From Mycobacterium aquaticum (lineage in GTDB: Bacteria; Actinomycetota; Actinomycetes; Mycobacteriales; Mycobacteriaceae), in the NCBI RefSeq assembly GCF_002086485.1, contig NZ_MVHF01000030.1, positions 1 through 64,000 on the forward strand: 64,000 nucleotides of DNA, written 5' to 3'. The position numbers were made by a program, and so were the translations under genes. Positions 49,145 through 57,460 of this stretch are shown one piece after another. The notes under the pieces are model-generated. The model was not told the DNA's origin and made no database searches. It saw nothing but the letters and a program-made list of their open reading frames with translations. Position 1 is the stretch's first letter. Every line of letters starts with the position of its first letter.

Positions 49145-50623
49145 ATGGCTTCCTCGGACGGCAATTCTCCCCCGACCCTGCGATCGGGTCAGATCGGCAC
49201 AGGGGCGATCGTTTTCATGGTCGTGGCGGCAGCGTCCCCGCTCGGGGCGATGTTCGTCGGGGCCGGCGCATCCATCGGACACGGCAACGGCATCGGGACC
49301 CCGGGTATCTACGTCATCGCGGGCGTGACCCTCGCCCTGTTCGCCGTGGGATACGTGGCGATGAGCCGCCATGTGGTCAGCGCAGGCGCCTTCTACGTGT
49401 ACATCACGCGGGGGCTCGGCCGTGCCTTCGGCATGGGAGCGGCCATGATCGCGCTGATCTGTTACAACGCCTACGTCGTCGCACTGATCGCATTCGTCGG
49501 CATCTCGACCCAGGGCGCCGCATCGGCCGACCTGGGTATCGAACTGCCTTGGCAGATTTGGTCATTGCTCGCCTACCTGGTGCTCGTGACGCTGTCGTAC
49601 TTCCGGATCGAGTTCAGCGCGAAGGTTCTCGGGGTTCTGCTGGCAGCCGAGTTCGTGATCCTCGGACTGCTCGACGTCATGGTCCTGGTGAAGAACGGCC
49701 CGGCAGCATTCCCGTTGGAATCGTTCACGCCGAGCTCGGTTTTCACCGCGACGATCGGGGTGAGCATCGTCTACGCCTTCTCGTCGTTCACCGGCTTCGA
49801 AGCCACCGCGATCTACGGCGAGGAGGCGCGCGAACCACGCCGCACCATTCCGCGCGCCACCTACATCGCGTTGGCCCTCATCACCGGGTTCTACGTGCTC
49901 ACCACCTGGTCGCTGATAGCGGCATTCGGCGCCGACGGAGCGGTCCAAGCGGCCCAAGAGGATTCCGACTTCGTCTTCAAGGCCAACAGTTTGTATGTCG
50001 GCGGGATATCCGACCACATCATGCATCTGTTGGTGTGCACCAGCCTGTTCGCCGCACTCCTCGCCTTCCACAACGCCACCGCTCGATACATGTTCGCGCT
50101 GGCCCGTGACGGTGCACTGCCCCGCGCCCTCGCCAGGGTGCATCAGCGGCACGGTTCGCCACACGTCGCGAGCCGGACCCAGTTGGGATTCGCCGGGGCT
50201 GTCCTGGTCATCATGGCGCTCACCCACCTCGACGTGGAGGACATCGCAGCGGGGTTCCTGGGCCTCGGCGCATTGGGCATGCTGTGCCTGCAAGGACTCG
50301 CGAGCTGCGCGGTGGTCGGGTTCTTCGCACGCCGGGCCGACCGCGAACTGTGGCGCACCACCGTCGCACCCACCGCCGCGGCCGTACTCCTCGCGACCGG
50401 CATCGGCTTGTCCGTCTGGCACTTCCCCGCGCTGACCGGTGCGACATCGAGCCTGATGAACCATCTCTGGGTGCTGCTACCCGTGGCCTTCGCGATCGGA
50501 TTGCTCGGCGCGTACTACATGCGCCGCGCACAGCCGACCGTCTACGCCGACTTCGGCCACCGAGACCCCGTACCCGACGGCGACACCGAAACCGCCGTCT
50601 CCACCCCTACCACCACCAACTGA
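49145..50623 (+). CDS. APC-superfamily amino acid/amine permease
   Basis: This is a 492-residue, 12-segment transporter from ATG 49145 (MASSDGNSPPTLRSGQIGTG); the longer frame from 48929 would run through the operators. The first segment holds GAIVFMVVAAASPLGAMFVG and GNGIGTPGIY. Segment 6 carries FSSFTGFEATAIYGEEAREP, the unwound substrate helix and conserved acidic loop of the family. The cytoplasmic ends are short. It probably imports the compound acted on by the downstream enzymes. It is the first gene of a four-gene operon with gaps of 11, 3 and 3 bases. Confidence 0.9.
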   Translation: MASSDGNSPPTLRSGQIGTGAIVFMVVAAASPLGAMFVGAGASIGHGNGIGTPGIYVIAGVTLALFAVGYVAMSRHVVSAGAFYVYITRGLGRAFGMGAAMIALICYNAYVVALIAFVGISTQGAASADLGIELPWQIWSLLAYLVLVTLSYFRIEFSAKVLGVLLAAEFVILGLLDVMVLVKNGPAAFPLESFTPSSVFTATIGVSIVYAFSSFTGFEATAIYGEEAREPRRTIPRATYIALALITGFYVLTTWSLIAAFGADGAVQAAQEDSDFVFKANSLYVGGISDHIMHLLVCTSLFAALLAFHNATARYMFALARDGALPRALARVHQRHGSPHVASRTQLGFAGAVLVIMALTHLDVEDIAAGFLGLGALGMLCLQGLASCAVVGFFARRADRELWRTTVAPTAAAVLLATGIGLSVWHFPALTGATSSLMNHLWVLLPVAFAIGLLGAYYMRRAQPTVYADFGHRDPVPDGDTETAVSTPTTTN

Positions 50624-50634
50624 AAGGAAATCCC

Positions 50635-50982
50635 ATGTCCCCCACCCTTTTGCACCTTCCGATCCTCGCCGGACAGACCCCCGAAACCAAGGAATTCCTG
50701 GCCGAATTGTCCGGACCTCGCGCGCAGGCCTACGCCGAATCACAACGCGCACTCGAGGTGGGCAAAGAGGCATGGTTCATCACCCGATCCGGCGACGACG
50801 ACATCCTGGTGGCCTACCTGGAATCCGTCGACTTCGCGGTGGCACTGCAGAGGATGAGCGCATCGGCACAGCCGTTCGACCGGTGGTTCAAGGACCGGTT
50901 GCGCAGCTGCACCGGACTCGATCTCGACAATCCCCCGGCCATGTCGCTTCCGGAACTGGCCGCCTACTACACCGAAAGCTGA
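50635..50982 (+). CDS. Small protein resembling DUF6176/ABM-like barrels
   Basis: This is a 115-residue soluble protein from ATG 50635, preceded by TGAAAGGAAATCCC. It reads LPILAGQTPETKEFLAELSG, an internal helix, then GKEAWFITRSGDDDILVAYLE and FAVALQRM. That beta-alpha-beta pattern resembles dimeric alpha/beta barrel proteins of the DUF6176 type. No catalytic residue is evident. Its position between a permease and a PLP enzyme gene suggests a dedicated accessory or small-enzyme role in the same pathway. Confidence 0.7.
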   Translation: MSPTLLHLPILAGQTPETKEFLAELSGPRAQAYAESQRALEVGKEAWFITRSGDDDILVAYLESVDFAVALQRMSASAQPFDRWFKDRLRSCTGLDLDNPPAMSLPELAAYYTES

Positions 50983-50985
50983 GAG

Positions 50986-52290
50986 ATGACCACACTTCTC
51001 GACCGGACGTTCGAACTCAATCCGGCCATGCTGGCCGCGGCCATCGAGCTGCACCAAGGCGGTGCGGTTCCGTCGGCGACACAGATGATCGACCTGGACA
51101 TGATCGCCGACAATGCCCGCCGTACCGCAGCGGCCGCCGACAAGCACGGGCTGCGGGTGTACGCCATGACCAAGCAGAACGGCCTCAACCCCTTCATGAC
51201 CAAAGTCATGTTGGAGTGCGGCATCCCTTCCACGTGTGCGGTGGAAACGCTTCAGGCGCACCGGATTCATCGTTACGGGTTCCCGCTCGGCAACGTCGGT
51301 CACATCCAGAACATCCCGGCTGCCCAGGTTCCCGCCGTGGTCGCGATGCGTCCCGAGTTCATCACCGTCTACACCTATGAGGCCGCACAGCGGGTGTCCG
51401 CCGCCGCCTCGCGGCTCGGGGTCACCCAGCGACTGTACGTACGGGTGACCAACCAGGCATCGACCGGAACGCCGATCGTAGGTGTCGACGACGGCGCGTT
51501 CAGCGGCCTTGTCGGCGGTTGGACCGAGGACACCTGCGTCGCGGGAATCCGCCCGCTGCTGGACCTGCCGAACGTCGAAGTCGCAGGCTTGACCCAATTT
51601 TCGGCGATCAGCTACGGGGAAACCGGGGACCCTTCGGTGGTGAAACCGACCGAGGCGTTCTTCACCATGCTGCGGGCCAAAGAGTTGCTGGAACGTGAGC
51701 TCGGCCTGCGGGATCTGCATCTCAACGTCGGCGGCAACGCCAACGTCGGGACGTTCCCGGTGCTCGCGAGTTACGGGGTCACCGAGGTGGAACCCGGGGT
51801 GTCGCTGGCCGGCTCGGGCGGCTTCCACGCCAAGCAGGACATGGCCGAACGGCCCGCCCAGGTCGTGGTCACCGAGGTCAGCCACTTCTGGGGCGACAAT
51901 GTCTACACAGCAGGCGGAGTCTTCAGCTTCGTCTCCGACCTGTATGACCCGGAGCCCATGTCCGCGGCAGCCGGTACCGATCTCGACTCCGCCCGAGGCT
52001 GCCGGATTCCCTACCTCTACAACCAGATGGTCGATGCCCACGGGGTATTCGGCCCGGGTGAACCGATGCCGGCGATCGGCGACACCGTGCTGGTGGTGCA
52101 CCACCCCCAGGCGTTCCTCGAGCGGGGATACACCGCAGCGGTCAGCGGCATCGCCACCGGAAAGCCCCGCGTCGAAGGCGTTTTCGACGCCGCGTGCAAC
52201 CAGCTCGACGAGAACTTCAATGTGCTGCCGCTGCAACACACCCTCGACCGACTGGATGCGGTGGGCCGGTACTACCGCGACGAGAGCTGA
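50986..52290 (+). CDS. PLP-dependent alanine-racemase-fold enzyme (YhfX-like)
   Basis: This is a 434-residue fold-type III PLP enzyme. The N-terminal TIM barrel starts SATQMIDLDMIADNARRTAA, with the PLP lysine expected at Lys63 in YAMTKQNGLNPF. Phosphate-binding and barrel motifs follow (LNVGGNANVG, VEVAGLTQFSA, GVTEVEPGVSLAGSGGFHAK). The C-terminal beta domain ends FNVLPLQHTLDRLDAVGRYY. It resembles the poorly characterised YhfX group rather than true alanine racemase, whose conserved catalytic Tyr motif is not evident. It is tightly coupled to the neighbouring genes. Confidence 0.75.
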   Translation: MTTLLDRTFELNPAMLAAAIELHQGGAVPSATQMIDLDMIADNARRTAAAADKHGLRVYAMTKQNGLNPFMTKVMLECGIPSTCAVETLQAHRIHRYGFPLGNVGHIQNIPAAQVPAVVAMRPEFITVYTYEAAQRVSAAASRLGVTQRLYVRVTNQASTGTPIVGVDDGAFSGLVGGWTEDTCVAGIRPLLDLPNVEVAGLTQFSAISYGETGDPSVVKPTEAFFTMLRAKELLERELGLRDLHLNVGGNANVGTFPVLASYGVTEVEPGVSLAGSGGFHAKQDMAERPAQVVVTEVSHFWGDNVYTAGGVFSFVSDLYDPEPMSAAAGTDLDSARGCRIPYLYNQMVDAHGVFGPGEPMPAIGDTVLVVHHPQAFLERGYTAAVSGIATGKPRVEGVFDAACNQLDENFNVLPLQHTLDRLDAVGRYYRDES

Positions 52291-52293
52291 GGC

Positions 52294-53820
52294 GTGCCCG
52301 TGTCATCCACCACAACCGATTCCATGACCATCGCCGGCCATGCCGTTCTGCCCGCGGTCGCGCGTTTCCTCGACGGTCCGAAGCGCCTGTTGATCGACGG
52401 CGCCTGGGTCAACTCCGGCTCCGGCCAGACCTTCTCGACCGAAGACCCCGGTACCGGGCGGTGGCTCGCCGACGTCGCCCGCGCAGACGCGCAGGACATC
52501 GACCTGGCCGTGCGATCTGCCCGCCGCGCCTTCGACGCCGGGGCGTGGCCCAACCTGAAACCCAATGAACGCGAGCGTCTCCTGTGGCGGGTCGGTGATC
52601 TGCTCTCCGAACGCGCCGAACAGATCGGGCAGCTGGAGGCGCTCGACAACGGAAAATCCGCGACGGTGGCCACGGCGGTCGACGTGGCCTGGGCCGCCGA
52701 TGTCTTCCGCTACTACGCCGGCTGGTGCACCAAGATCGAGGGCAGGACGGTCGACGTCTCCATGCCCTTCGTTCCGGGTGGGCAGTTCCACGCCTACACG
52801 CTGCGTGAGCCCGTTGGCGTCTGCGGCCTGATCGTGCCCTGGAACTTCCCGATCCTGATGGCGGCGTGGAAGCTGGCACCGGCTCTGGCGGCAGGCAACA
52901 CCGTCGTGCTCAAACCCGCCGAGCAAACCCCACTTTCGGCACTTCTGTTGGGCGAGCTGTTCGTCGAAGCCGGTTTCCCGCCCGGCGTGGTGAACGTGGT
53001 GACGGGGTTCGGCGACGCCGGTGCCGCGCTGGCGGCGCACGACGGTGTGGACAAGATCGCGTTCACGGGCTCGACCGAGGTCGGCAAACGGGTGCTGGCC
53101 GCCGCCGGTGGCAACCTCAAGAAGGTGTCGCTGGAGCTGGGTGGCAAGAGCCCCAACATCGTGTTCGCCGACGCCGATCTCGACGCCGCGGTGACCGGTT
53201 CACTCAACGCGTGGCTGTTCAACCACGGTCAGTGTTGCGTCGCCGGGACGCGATTGTTCGTCGAGGACCAGATATTCGACGAGTTCACCGCAGCGGTGGC
53301 CGACGCCGCGGCACGCGTCACGATCGGCCACGGCCTCGATCCCGCAACGCAACTCGGACCGCTGATCTCACAGAGCCAGTTCGACAAGGTCACGGGCTAT
53401 CTGGCCGCAGGACTGGCGGACGGGGCACGTGCCCTGTGCGGTGGAAAGCGATGGGGCGACGCGGGGTTCTTTGTCGAGCCGACCGTATTTGTCGACGTAC
53501 AACCGGAATTCAGCGTGGTCGCCGAGGAGATCTTCGGGCCGGTGGTGGCCGCCATGCCGTTCCGGGCCGACGACGACATCGCCGCCGCGGCCAACGACTC
53601 GATCTACGGGCTGGCTGCCGGCATCTGGACGCGTGACATCTCGCGGGCTCATCGGCTGGCCAGGCAACTGCAGGCCGGCTCGGTGTGGATCAATCAGTAC
53701 AACGGCTTCGACACCGCGATGCCGTTCGGTGGATACAAGCAATCCGGATGGGGCCGGGAACTGGGTGCATCGGCGCTCGACCTCTACACCCAGACCAAAG
53801 CCGTCAACATTGCGTTGTAG
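52294..53820 (+). CDS. NAD(P)-dependent aldehyde dehydrogenase
   Basis: This is a 508-residue enzyme (GTG 52294; GTG 52300 and ATG 52324 are alternatives). Catalytic residues are Asn184 (VPWNFP), Glu281 (LELGGKSPN) and Cys315 (NHGQCCVAGTR). The coenzyme segment is VVLKPAEQTP and FTGSTEVGKR. The C-terminal oligomerisation arm ends GYKQSGWGRELG. It is closest in look to betaine/amino-aldehyde dehydrogenases. As the last gene of the permease operon it probably oxidises an aldehyde to a usable acid. Its 3' end overlaps the convergent dehydratase gene by 17 bases. Confidence 0.92.
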   Translation: MPVSSTTTDSMTIAGHAVLPAVARFLDGPKRLLIDGAWVNSGSGQTFSTEDPGTGRWLADVARADAQDIDLAVRSARRAFDAGAWPNLKPNERERLLWRVGDLLSERAEQIGQLEALDNGKSATVATAVDVAWAADVFRYYAGWCTKIEGRTVDVSMPFVPGGQFHAYTLREPVGVCGLIVPWNFPILMAAWKLAPALAAGNTVVLKPAEQTPLSALLLGELFVEAGFPPGVVNVVTGFGDAGAALAAHDGVDKIAFTGSTEVGKRVLAAAGGNLKKVSLELGGKSPNIVFADADLDAAVTGSLNAWLFNHGQCCVAGTRLFVEDQIFDEFTAAVADAAARVTIGHGLDPATQLGPLISQSQFDKVTGYLAAGLADGARALCGGKRWGDAGFFVEPTVFVDVQPEFSVVAEEIFGPVVAAMPFRADDDIAAAANDSIYGLAAGIWTRDISRAHRLARQLQAGSVWINQYNGFDTAMPFGGYKQSGWGRELGASALDLYTQTKAVNIAL

Positions 53821-55714
53821 GCGCTCCCGTCGCTGCGAGCCGGGCCGGAGCCCCGGCCCGGCTCGCGGCCTCGATCAACGACACGTCCCGCACCGCGCCC
53901 TGGTCCGCCGAGAGGGCCATCGCGGCGTAGGCCCGCAGCGCCGGTGACACCTCGCGGTCCCGGCGCGTGGGCCAATACCCACCGCCCTGCTCCAGTCGGC
54001 GTCGGCGATTGTCGAGTTCAGCCGCGTCGACCTGCAATTCGATGCGGCGGGCCGGGATGTCGATGTCGATGCGGTCCCCGTCCTGCACCAGCGCGATGAC
54101 GCCACCGGCCGCGGCCTCCGGGGAGATGTGCCCGATCGACAGTCCCGACGATCCGCCGGAGAACCGTCCGTCTGTGATCAGCGCACACACCTTGGCAAGC
54201 CCGACACCCTTGAGATACGACGTGGGGTAGAGCATTTCCTGCATCCCCGGGCCACCACGCGGCCCCTCGTACCGGATCACCAGCACGTCCCCGGGCCGCA
54301 CCCGGCCGGTGAGTATGACGTCCTGCGCCTCCTCCTGGGATTCGACGACCACCGCGGGCCCGCTGAACCGCAGGATCGAGTCATCGACACCGGCGGTCTT
54401 GACCACGCATCCGTCCTCGGCGAGGTTCCCCCGCAGGATCGCCAGGCCGCCGTCCGCGGAATACGCATGGGCGACATCGCGGATACAGCCCGCCTCCGCA
54501 TCCAGGTCGAGGCTCTCCCAACGGCGCGACTGGGAGGATGCCGAACTCGAACGCACCCCACCGGGCGCGGCGTAGAACAGATCGACAGCCTCGGCCGAGA
54601 CCGTCGAACACCTCGGATCCCATTCATCTAGCCACGCGGCGAGTGAATCGGCGTGTATCGCATGCACTTCGGTGTCGAGCAGACCCGCGCGCCGCAGCTC
54701 ACCCATCACCGCGGGGATGCCACCGGCGCGGTGCACATCCTCCATCAGATACCTGCCGTTGGGTGCGACCTTGCAGATACACGGAATTCGCGTCGAGAGG
54801 GCCTCGATGTCGGCGAGGTCGAAGTCAACCTCGGCCTCGAGTGCGGCTGCCAGCAGGTGCAGGATCGTGTTGGTCGACCCACCCATGGCGATGTCGACCA
54901 CCATGGCATTGGAAAACGCTGCGGCAGAGGCGATGTTGCGCGGTAGCACCCGTTCGTCGTCCTCGTCGTAGTAGCGTCTCGCCAGGTCGATCACCGTCGT
55001 GCCTGCGTGTTCGTAGAGTCGGCGCCGGGCCGTGTGGGTCGCCAATATCGTCCCGTTTCCCGGCAAGGCGAGGCCGATCGCCTCGGTGAGGCAGTTCATC
55101 GAGTTCGCGGTGAACATGCCCGAGCACGAACCGCAGGTCGGGCACGCCGCGGACTCGACGCGCTCCATGTCGGCGTCGGAGATCTCGGGAGCCACCGCGT
55201 CGGCCATCGCCGAGATCAGGTTCAGACCACTGCGCACCGTTCCGTCGACGAGCGTGGCCGTGCCGCCCTCCATGGGACCGCCCGAGACGAACACGGTGGG
55301 GATGTCGAGCCGCAGCGCCGCCATCAACATGCCGGGGGTGATCTTGTCGCAGTTGGAGATACACACGAGCGCATCGGCGCGGTGCGCGTTGACCATGTAT
55401 TCGATCGAATCGGCGATCAGGTCACGTGAGGGCAGCGAGTAGAGCATTCCGCCGTGGCCCATCGCGATACCGTCGTCGACGGCGATCGTGTTGAACTCGC
55501 GGGCAATTCCGCCGGCCGCGCCGATCGCATCGCACACGATGCGCCCGACGGGCTGCAGATGGGTGTGGCCGGGCACGAACTCGGTGAAACTGTTGGCCAC
55601 GGCCACGATCGGCTTGCCGAAGTCGTTGGCGGACACGCCTGCGGCGCGGAGCAAGGCGCGCGCTCCCGCCATGTTGCGGCCGTGGGTGATGGTCCTGGAT
55701 CTCAATTCGGGCAT
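53804..55714 (-). CDS. ilvD: IlvD/EDD-family dehydratase (dihydroxy-acid dehydratase type)
   Basis: This is a 636-residue Fe-S dehydratase (ATG 55714, MPELRSRTITHGRNMAGARA; ATG 55723 also possible). The cluster and metal motifs are CISNCDKITPGM (about 118-129) and AACPTCGSCSGMFTANSMNC (189-208); SGGPMEGG and ITDGRFSGGSSG are also present. The THGRNMAGARAL start resembles the enterobacterial [4Fe-4S] IlvD branch rather than the form I remember from M. tuberculosis. It may therefore be a second, acquired copy used on a sugar-acid or hydroxy-acid substrate. It has a divergent regulator and a palindrome over its start. Confidence 0.85.
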   Translation of the reverse strand: MPELRSRTITHGRNMAGARALLRAAGVSANDFGKPIVAVANSFTEFVPGHTHLQPVGRIVCDAIGAAGGIAREFNTIAVDDGIAMGHGGMLYSLPSRDLIADSIEYMVNAHRADALVCISNCDKITPGMLMAALRLDIPTVFVSGGPMEGGTATLVDGTVRSGLNLISAMADAVAPEISDADMERVESAACPTCGSCSGMFTANSMNCLTEAIGLALPGNGTILATHTARRRLYEHAGTTVIDLARRYYDEDDERVLPRNIASAAAFSNAMVVDIAMGGSTNTILHLLAAALEAEVDFDLADIEALSTRIPCICKVAPNGRYLMEDVHRAGGIPAVMGELRRAGLLDTEVHAIHADSLAAWLDEWDPRCSTVSAEAVDLFYAAPGGVRSSSASSQSRRWESLDLDAEAGCIRDVAHAYSADGGLAILRGNLAEDGCVVKTAGVDDSILRFSGPAVVVESQEEAQDVILTGRVRPGDVLVIRYEGPRGGPGMQEMLYPTSYLKGVGLAKVCALITDGRFSGGSSGLSIGHISPEAAAGGVIALVQDGDRIDIDIPARRIELQVDAAELDNRRRRLEQGGGYWPTRRDREVSPALRAYAAMALSADQGAVRDVSLIEAASRAGAPARLAATGAPTTQC

Positions 55715-55717
55715 GGT

Positions 55718-55740
55718 GCCCATGGTTGTGGACCATGGGC
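55718..55740. promoter_or_regulatory. Inverted repeat over the start of the dehydratase gene
   Basis: GCCCATGG (55718-55725) and CCATGGGC (55733-55740) are exact inverted arms around a 7-base spacer, abutting the ATG of the ilvD-type gene. A bound dimer would block its translation or transcription start. The divergent MmyB-type regulator is the obvious candidate. Confidence 0.45.
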
Positions 55741-55797
55741 GACAGGCGAAGACGGTCCTGGCTCTAGTACTGCCACTACCAGTCTTAACATTGAACG

Positions 55798-56628
55798 ATG
55801 CCCAACCAGGCCGCCCGCGCAGAACTCGGTGGGTTCCTGCGGATGCGACGCGAGGCGGTGGCTCGCTCCCAGCACGGTCTACCACCGATCCGCGGCCGCG
55901 ACAACGGCTTACGCCGTGAGGAAGTGGCGTTCCTGTCATCGATCAGCGTCACCTGGTACACCTGGCTGGAGCAGGGCCGCGACATCAACCCGTCACGGCA
56001 GGTGCTCGACGCCATCGGGGAAACCCTCGCGCTCTCACCCGCCGATCAGGCGTATCTGCTGTCGCTGGCCGGGTTTTCGCCGGGCGGTACGGCATCGCCG
56101 GGTGAGCCACCCGATCATGTGCACCGACTCCTGGAGGCGTTCGGCCGGTCCCCCGCCTTCGCTCTGGACCCGGATTGGGAGATCACGGCATGGAATCGCG
56201 CCTACGCGGCGCTGTATCCGCGGGTGGGCACGGTGTCGGACGAGGATCGGAATCTGTTGTCGCTGGTGTTCACCGACCCGTCGATCAAGTTGCTGATGCC
56301 CGACTGGGAGGTGGAGAGCCGACGCTTCGTCTCCGAGTTCCGGATGCAGAACGGCGCGCGGCTCGACGAAGCCGCCGTCGTCGGGTTACTCGACCGGCTG
56401 CGCGCGAAAAGCCGAGAGTTCGACCGCATTTGGGACGATCACACCATCGAGGGCTTTCAGACCCGGATCCGGCGTTTCGATCACGCGGTGACCGGCGAGA
56501 TCGAACTGGAGTACCACCGCCTCACCCCTGCCGACCAGCCGGACCTCAACATCGTCGTCTACACCCCGGCCACCGACACCGCGGCCGCACAGCTCGACCG
56601 ACTCGTCGACGAGGGCGCGACGACGTAG
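55798..56628 (+). CDS. XRE-type regulator with MmyB-like ligand-binding domain
   Basis: This is a 276-residue protein from ATG 55798. The N-terminal HTH (ELGGFLRMRREAVARSQHGL; NGLRREEVAFLSSISVTWYT; WLEQGRDINPSRQVLDAIGE) is the characteristic MmyB-group sequence. The C-terminal PAS-like MmyB domain has FALDPDWEITAWNRAYAALY and FVSEFRMQNG. Such regulators often control a divergently transcribed enzyme gene and bind fatty-acid-like or other small ligands. Here the dehydratase gene starts 83 bases away in the opposite direction. Confidence 0.88.
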   Translation: MPNQAARAELGGFLRMRREAVARSQHGLPPIRGRDNGLRREEVAFLSSISVTWYTWLEQGRDINPSRQVLDAIGETLALSPADQAYLLSLAGFSPGGTASPGEPPDHVHRLLEAFGRSPAFALDPDWEITAWNRAYAALYPRVGTVSDEDRNLLSLVFTDPSIKLLMPDWEVESRRFVSEFRMQNGARLDEAAVVGLLDRLRAKSREFDRIWDDHTIEGFQTRIRRFDHAVTGEIELEYHRLTPADQPDLNIVVYTPATDTAAAQLDRLVDEGATT

Positions 56629-56633
56629 GTGGC

Positions 56634-57023
56634 CTACTGCCGACCCGACGACCAGTGCACGGCCGACGGGCTGAGCAGCATGCCCAACGTGACGAGTGCC
56701 AACACCCCGACGGCGATGCCGTACCCCACCTGATGTGAGGTGAACACATACCAGGCGACGCCGAGCAGCAGCAGGTTGGCGAACACGCCGATGCCGCGGC
56801 CCCACCGGCGACCGGTGATCAACGCCCAGCCCCCGGCCAGCACACCGCCGCCGACCAGGACGAACCAGAGCGCCGTGCCGTATCCACTGACGATGTGCTG
56901 ATCGGCGCCCGCCAGCCCGCGCACGACGAGGACCACGGCGGCGACGAGTCCGAGCACGCCTTCCGCGGCGACGAGGTAGCCCGCGTAGCGGACGATGGGC
57001 GGCTGCACAGGCGGTGGTGTCAT
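56634..57023 (-). CDS. Small membrane protein co-transcribed with aroQ
   Basis: This is a 129-residue protein with four hydrophobic segments (YLVAAEGVLGLVAAVVLVVR, TALWFVLVGGGVLAGGWALI, IGVFANLLLLGVAWYVFTS, GIAVGVLALVTLGMLLSPSA). It resembles generic actinobacterial integral membrane proteins, and no function is recognised. Its ATG overlaps the aroQ stop (ATGA), making it the third gene of the leftward quinate operon. The coupling may be incidental, since similar proteins occur in many contexts. Confidence 0.7.
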   Translation of the reverse strand: MTPPPVQPPIVRYAGYLVAAEGVLGLVAAVVLVVRGLAGADQHIVSGYGTALWFVLVGGGVLAGGWALITGRRWGRGIGVFANLLLLGVAWYVFTSHQVGYGIAVGVLALVTLGMLLSPSAVHWSSGRQ

Positions 57024-57460
57024 GGCAGCTTGCCGGCCAGGTAACGGACCGCGTACTCGTATCCCACCGGGCCCGCCCCGGCGATGACCATCTCGGCGAC
57101 GGCCGACACGTAGGAGTGGTGCCGGAACGGTTCGCGGCGGTGGATGTTGCTCAAATGCACTTCGGCGACCGGCAATTCGACCGAGGTGAGGGCGTCGGGG
57201 ATGGCCACCGACGTGTGGCTGTAGGCGCCGGGGTTGATGATGATGCCCGCGCAGTCGGCCCGGGCCGCGTGGATGGCGTCGATCAACACGCCTTCGTGGT
57301 TGCTCTGCACGGCGCGTACCTCGAAGCCGAGTTCGGCGGCCAGCGCAGTCACCGATGCCTCGATCTCGGGCAGGGTGGTGGCGCCGTACACCTCGGGTTG
57401 GCGGGTGCCCAGCAGGTTGAGGTTGGGGCCGTTGAGCAGGAGCAGTCGGCGAGCGGTCAC
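57020..57460 (-). CDS. aroQ: Type II 3-dehydroquinate dehydratase
   Basis: This is a 146-residue, dodecamer-type DHQ dehydratase. Residues matching the M. tuberculosis enzyme include Arg20 and Tyr25 on the mobile lid (GPNLNLLGTRQPEVYG), the QSNHEG motif, IIINPGAYSHTS and His102 in VHLSNIHRRE. GTG 57460 overlaps the upstream stop. It interconverts 3-dehydroquinate and 3-dehydroshikimate. Because it is encoded with 3-dehydroshikimate dehydratase, it probably serves catabolism rather than the shikimate biosynthetic pathway. Confidence 0.92.
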   Translation of the reverse strand: MTARRLLLLNGPNLNLLGTRQPEVYGATTLPEIEASVTALAAELGFEVRAVQSNHEGVLIDAIHAARADCAGIIINPGAYSHTSVAIPDALTSVELPVAEVHLSNIHRREPFRHHSYVSAVAEMVIAGAGPVGYEYAVRYLAGKLP

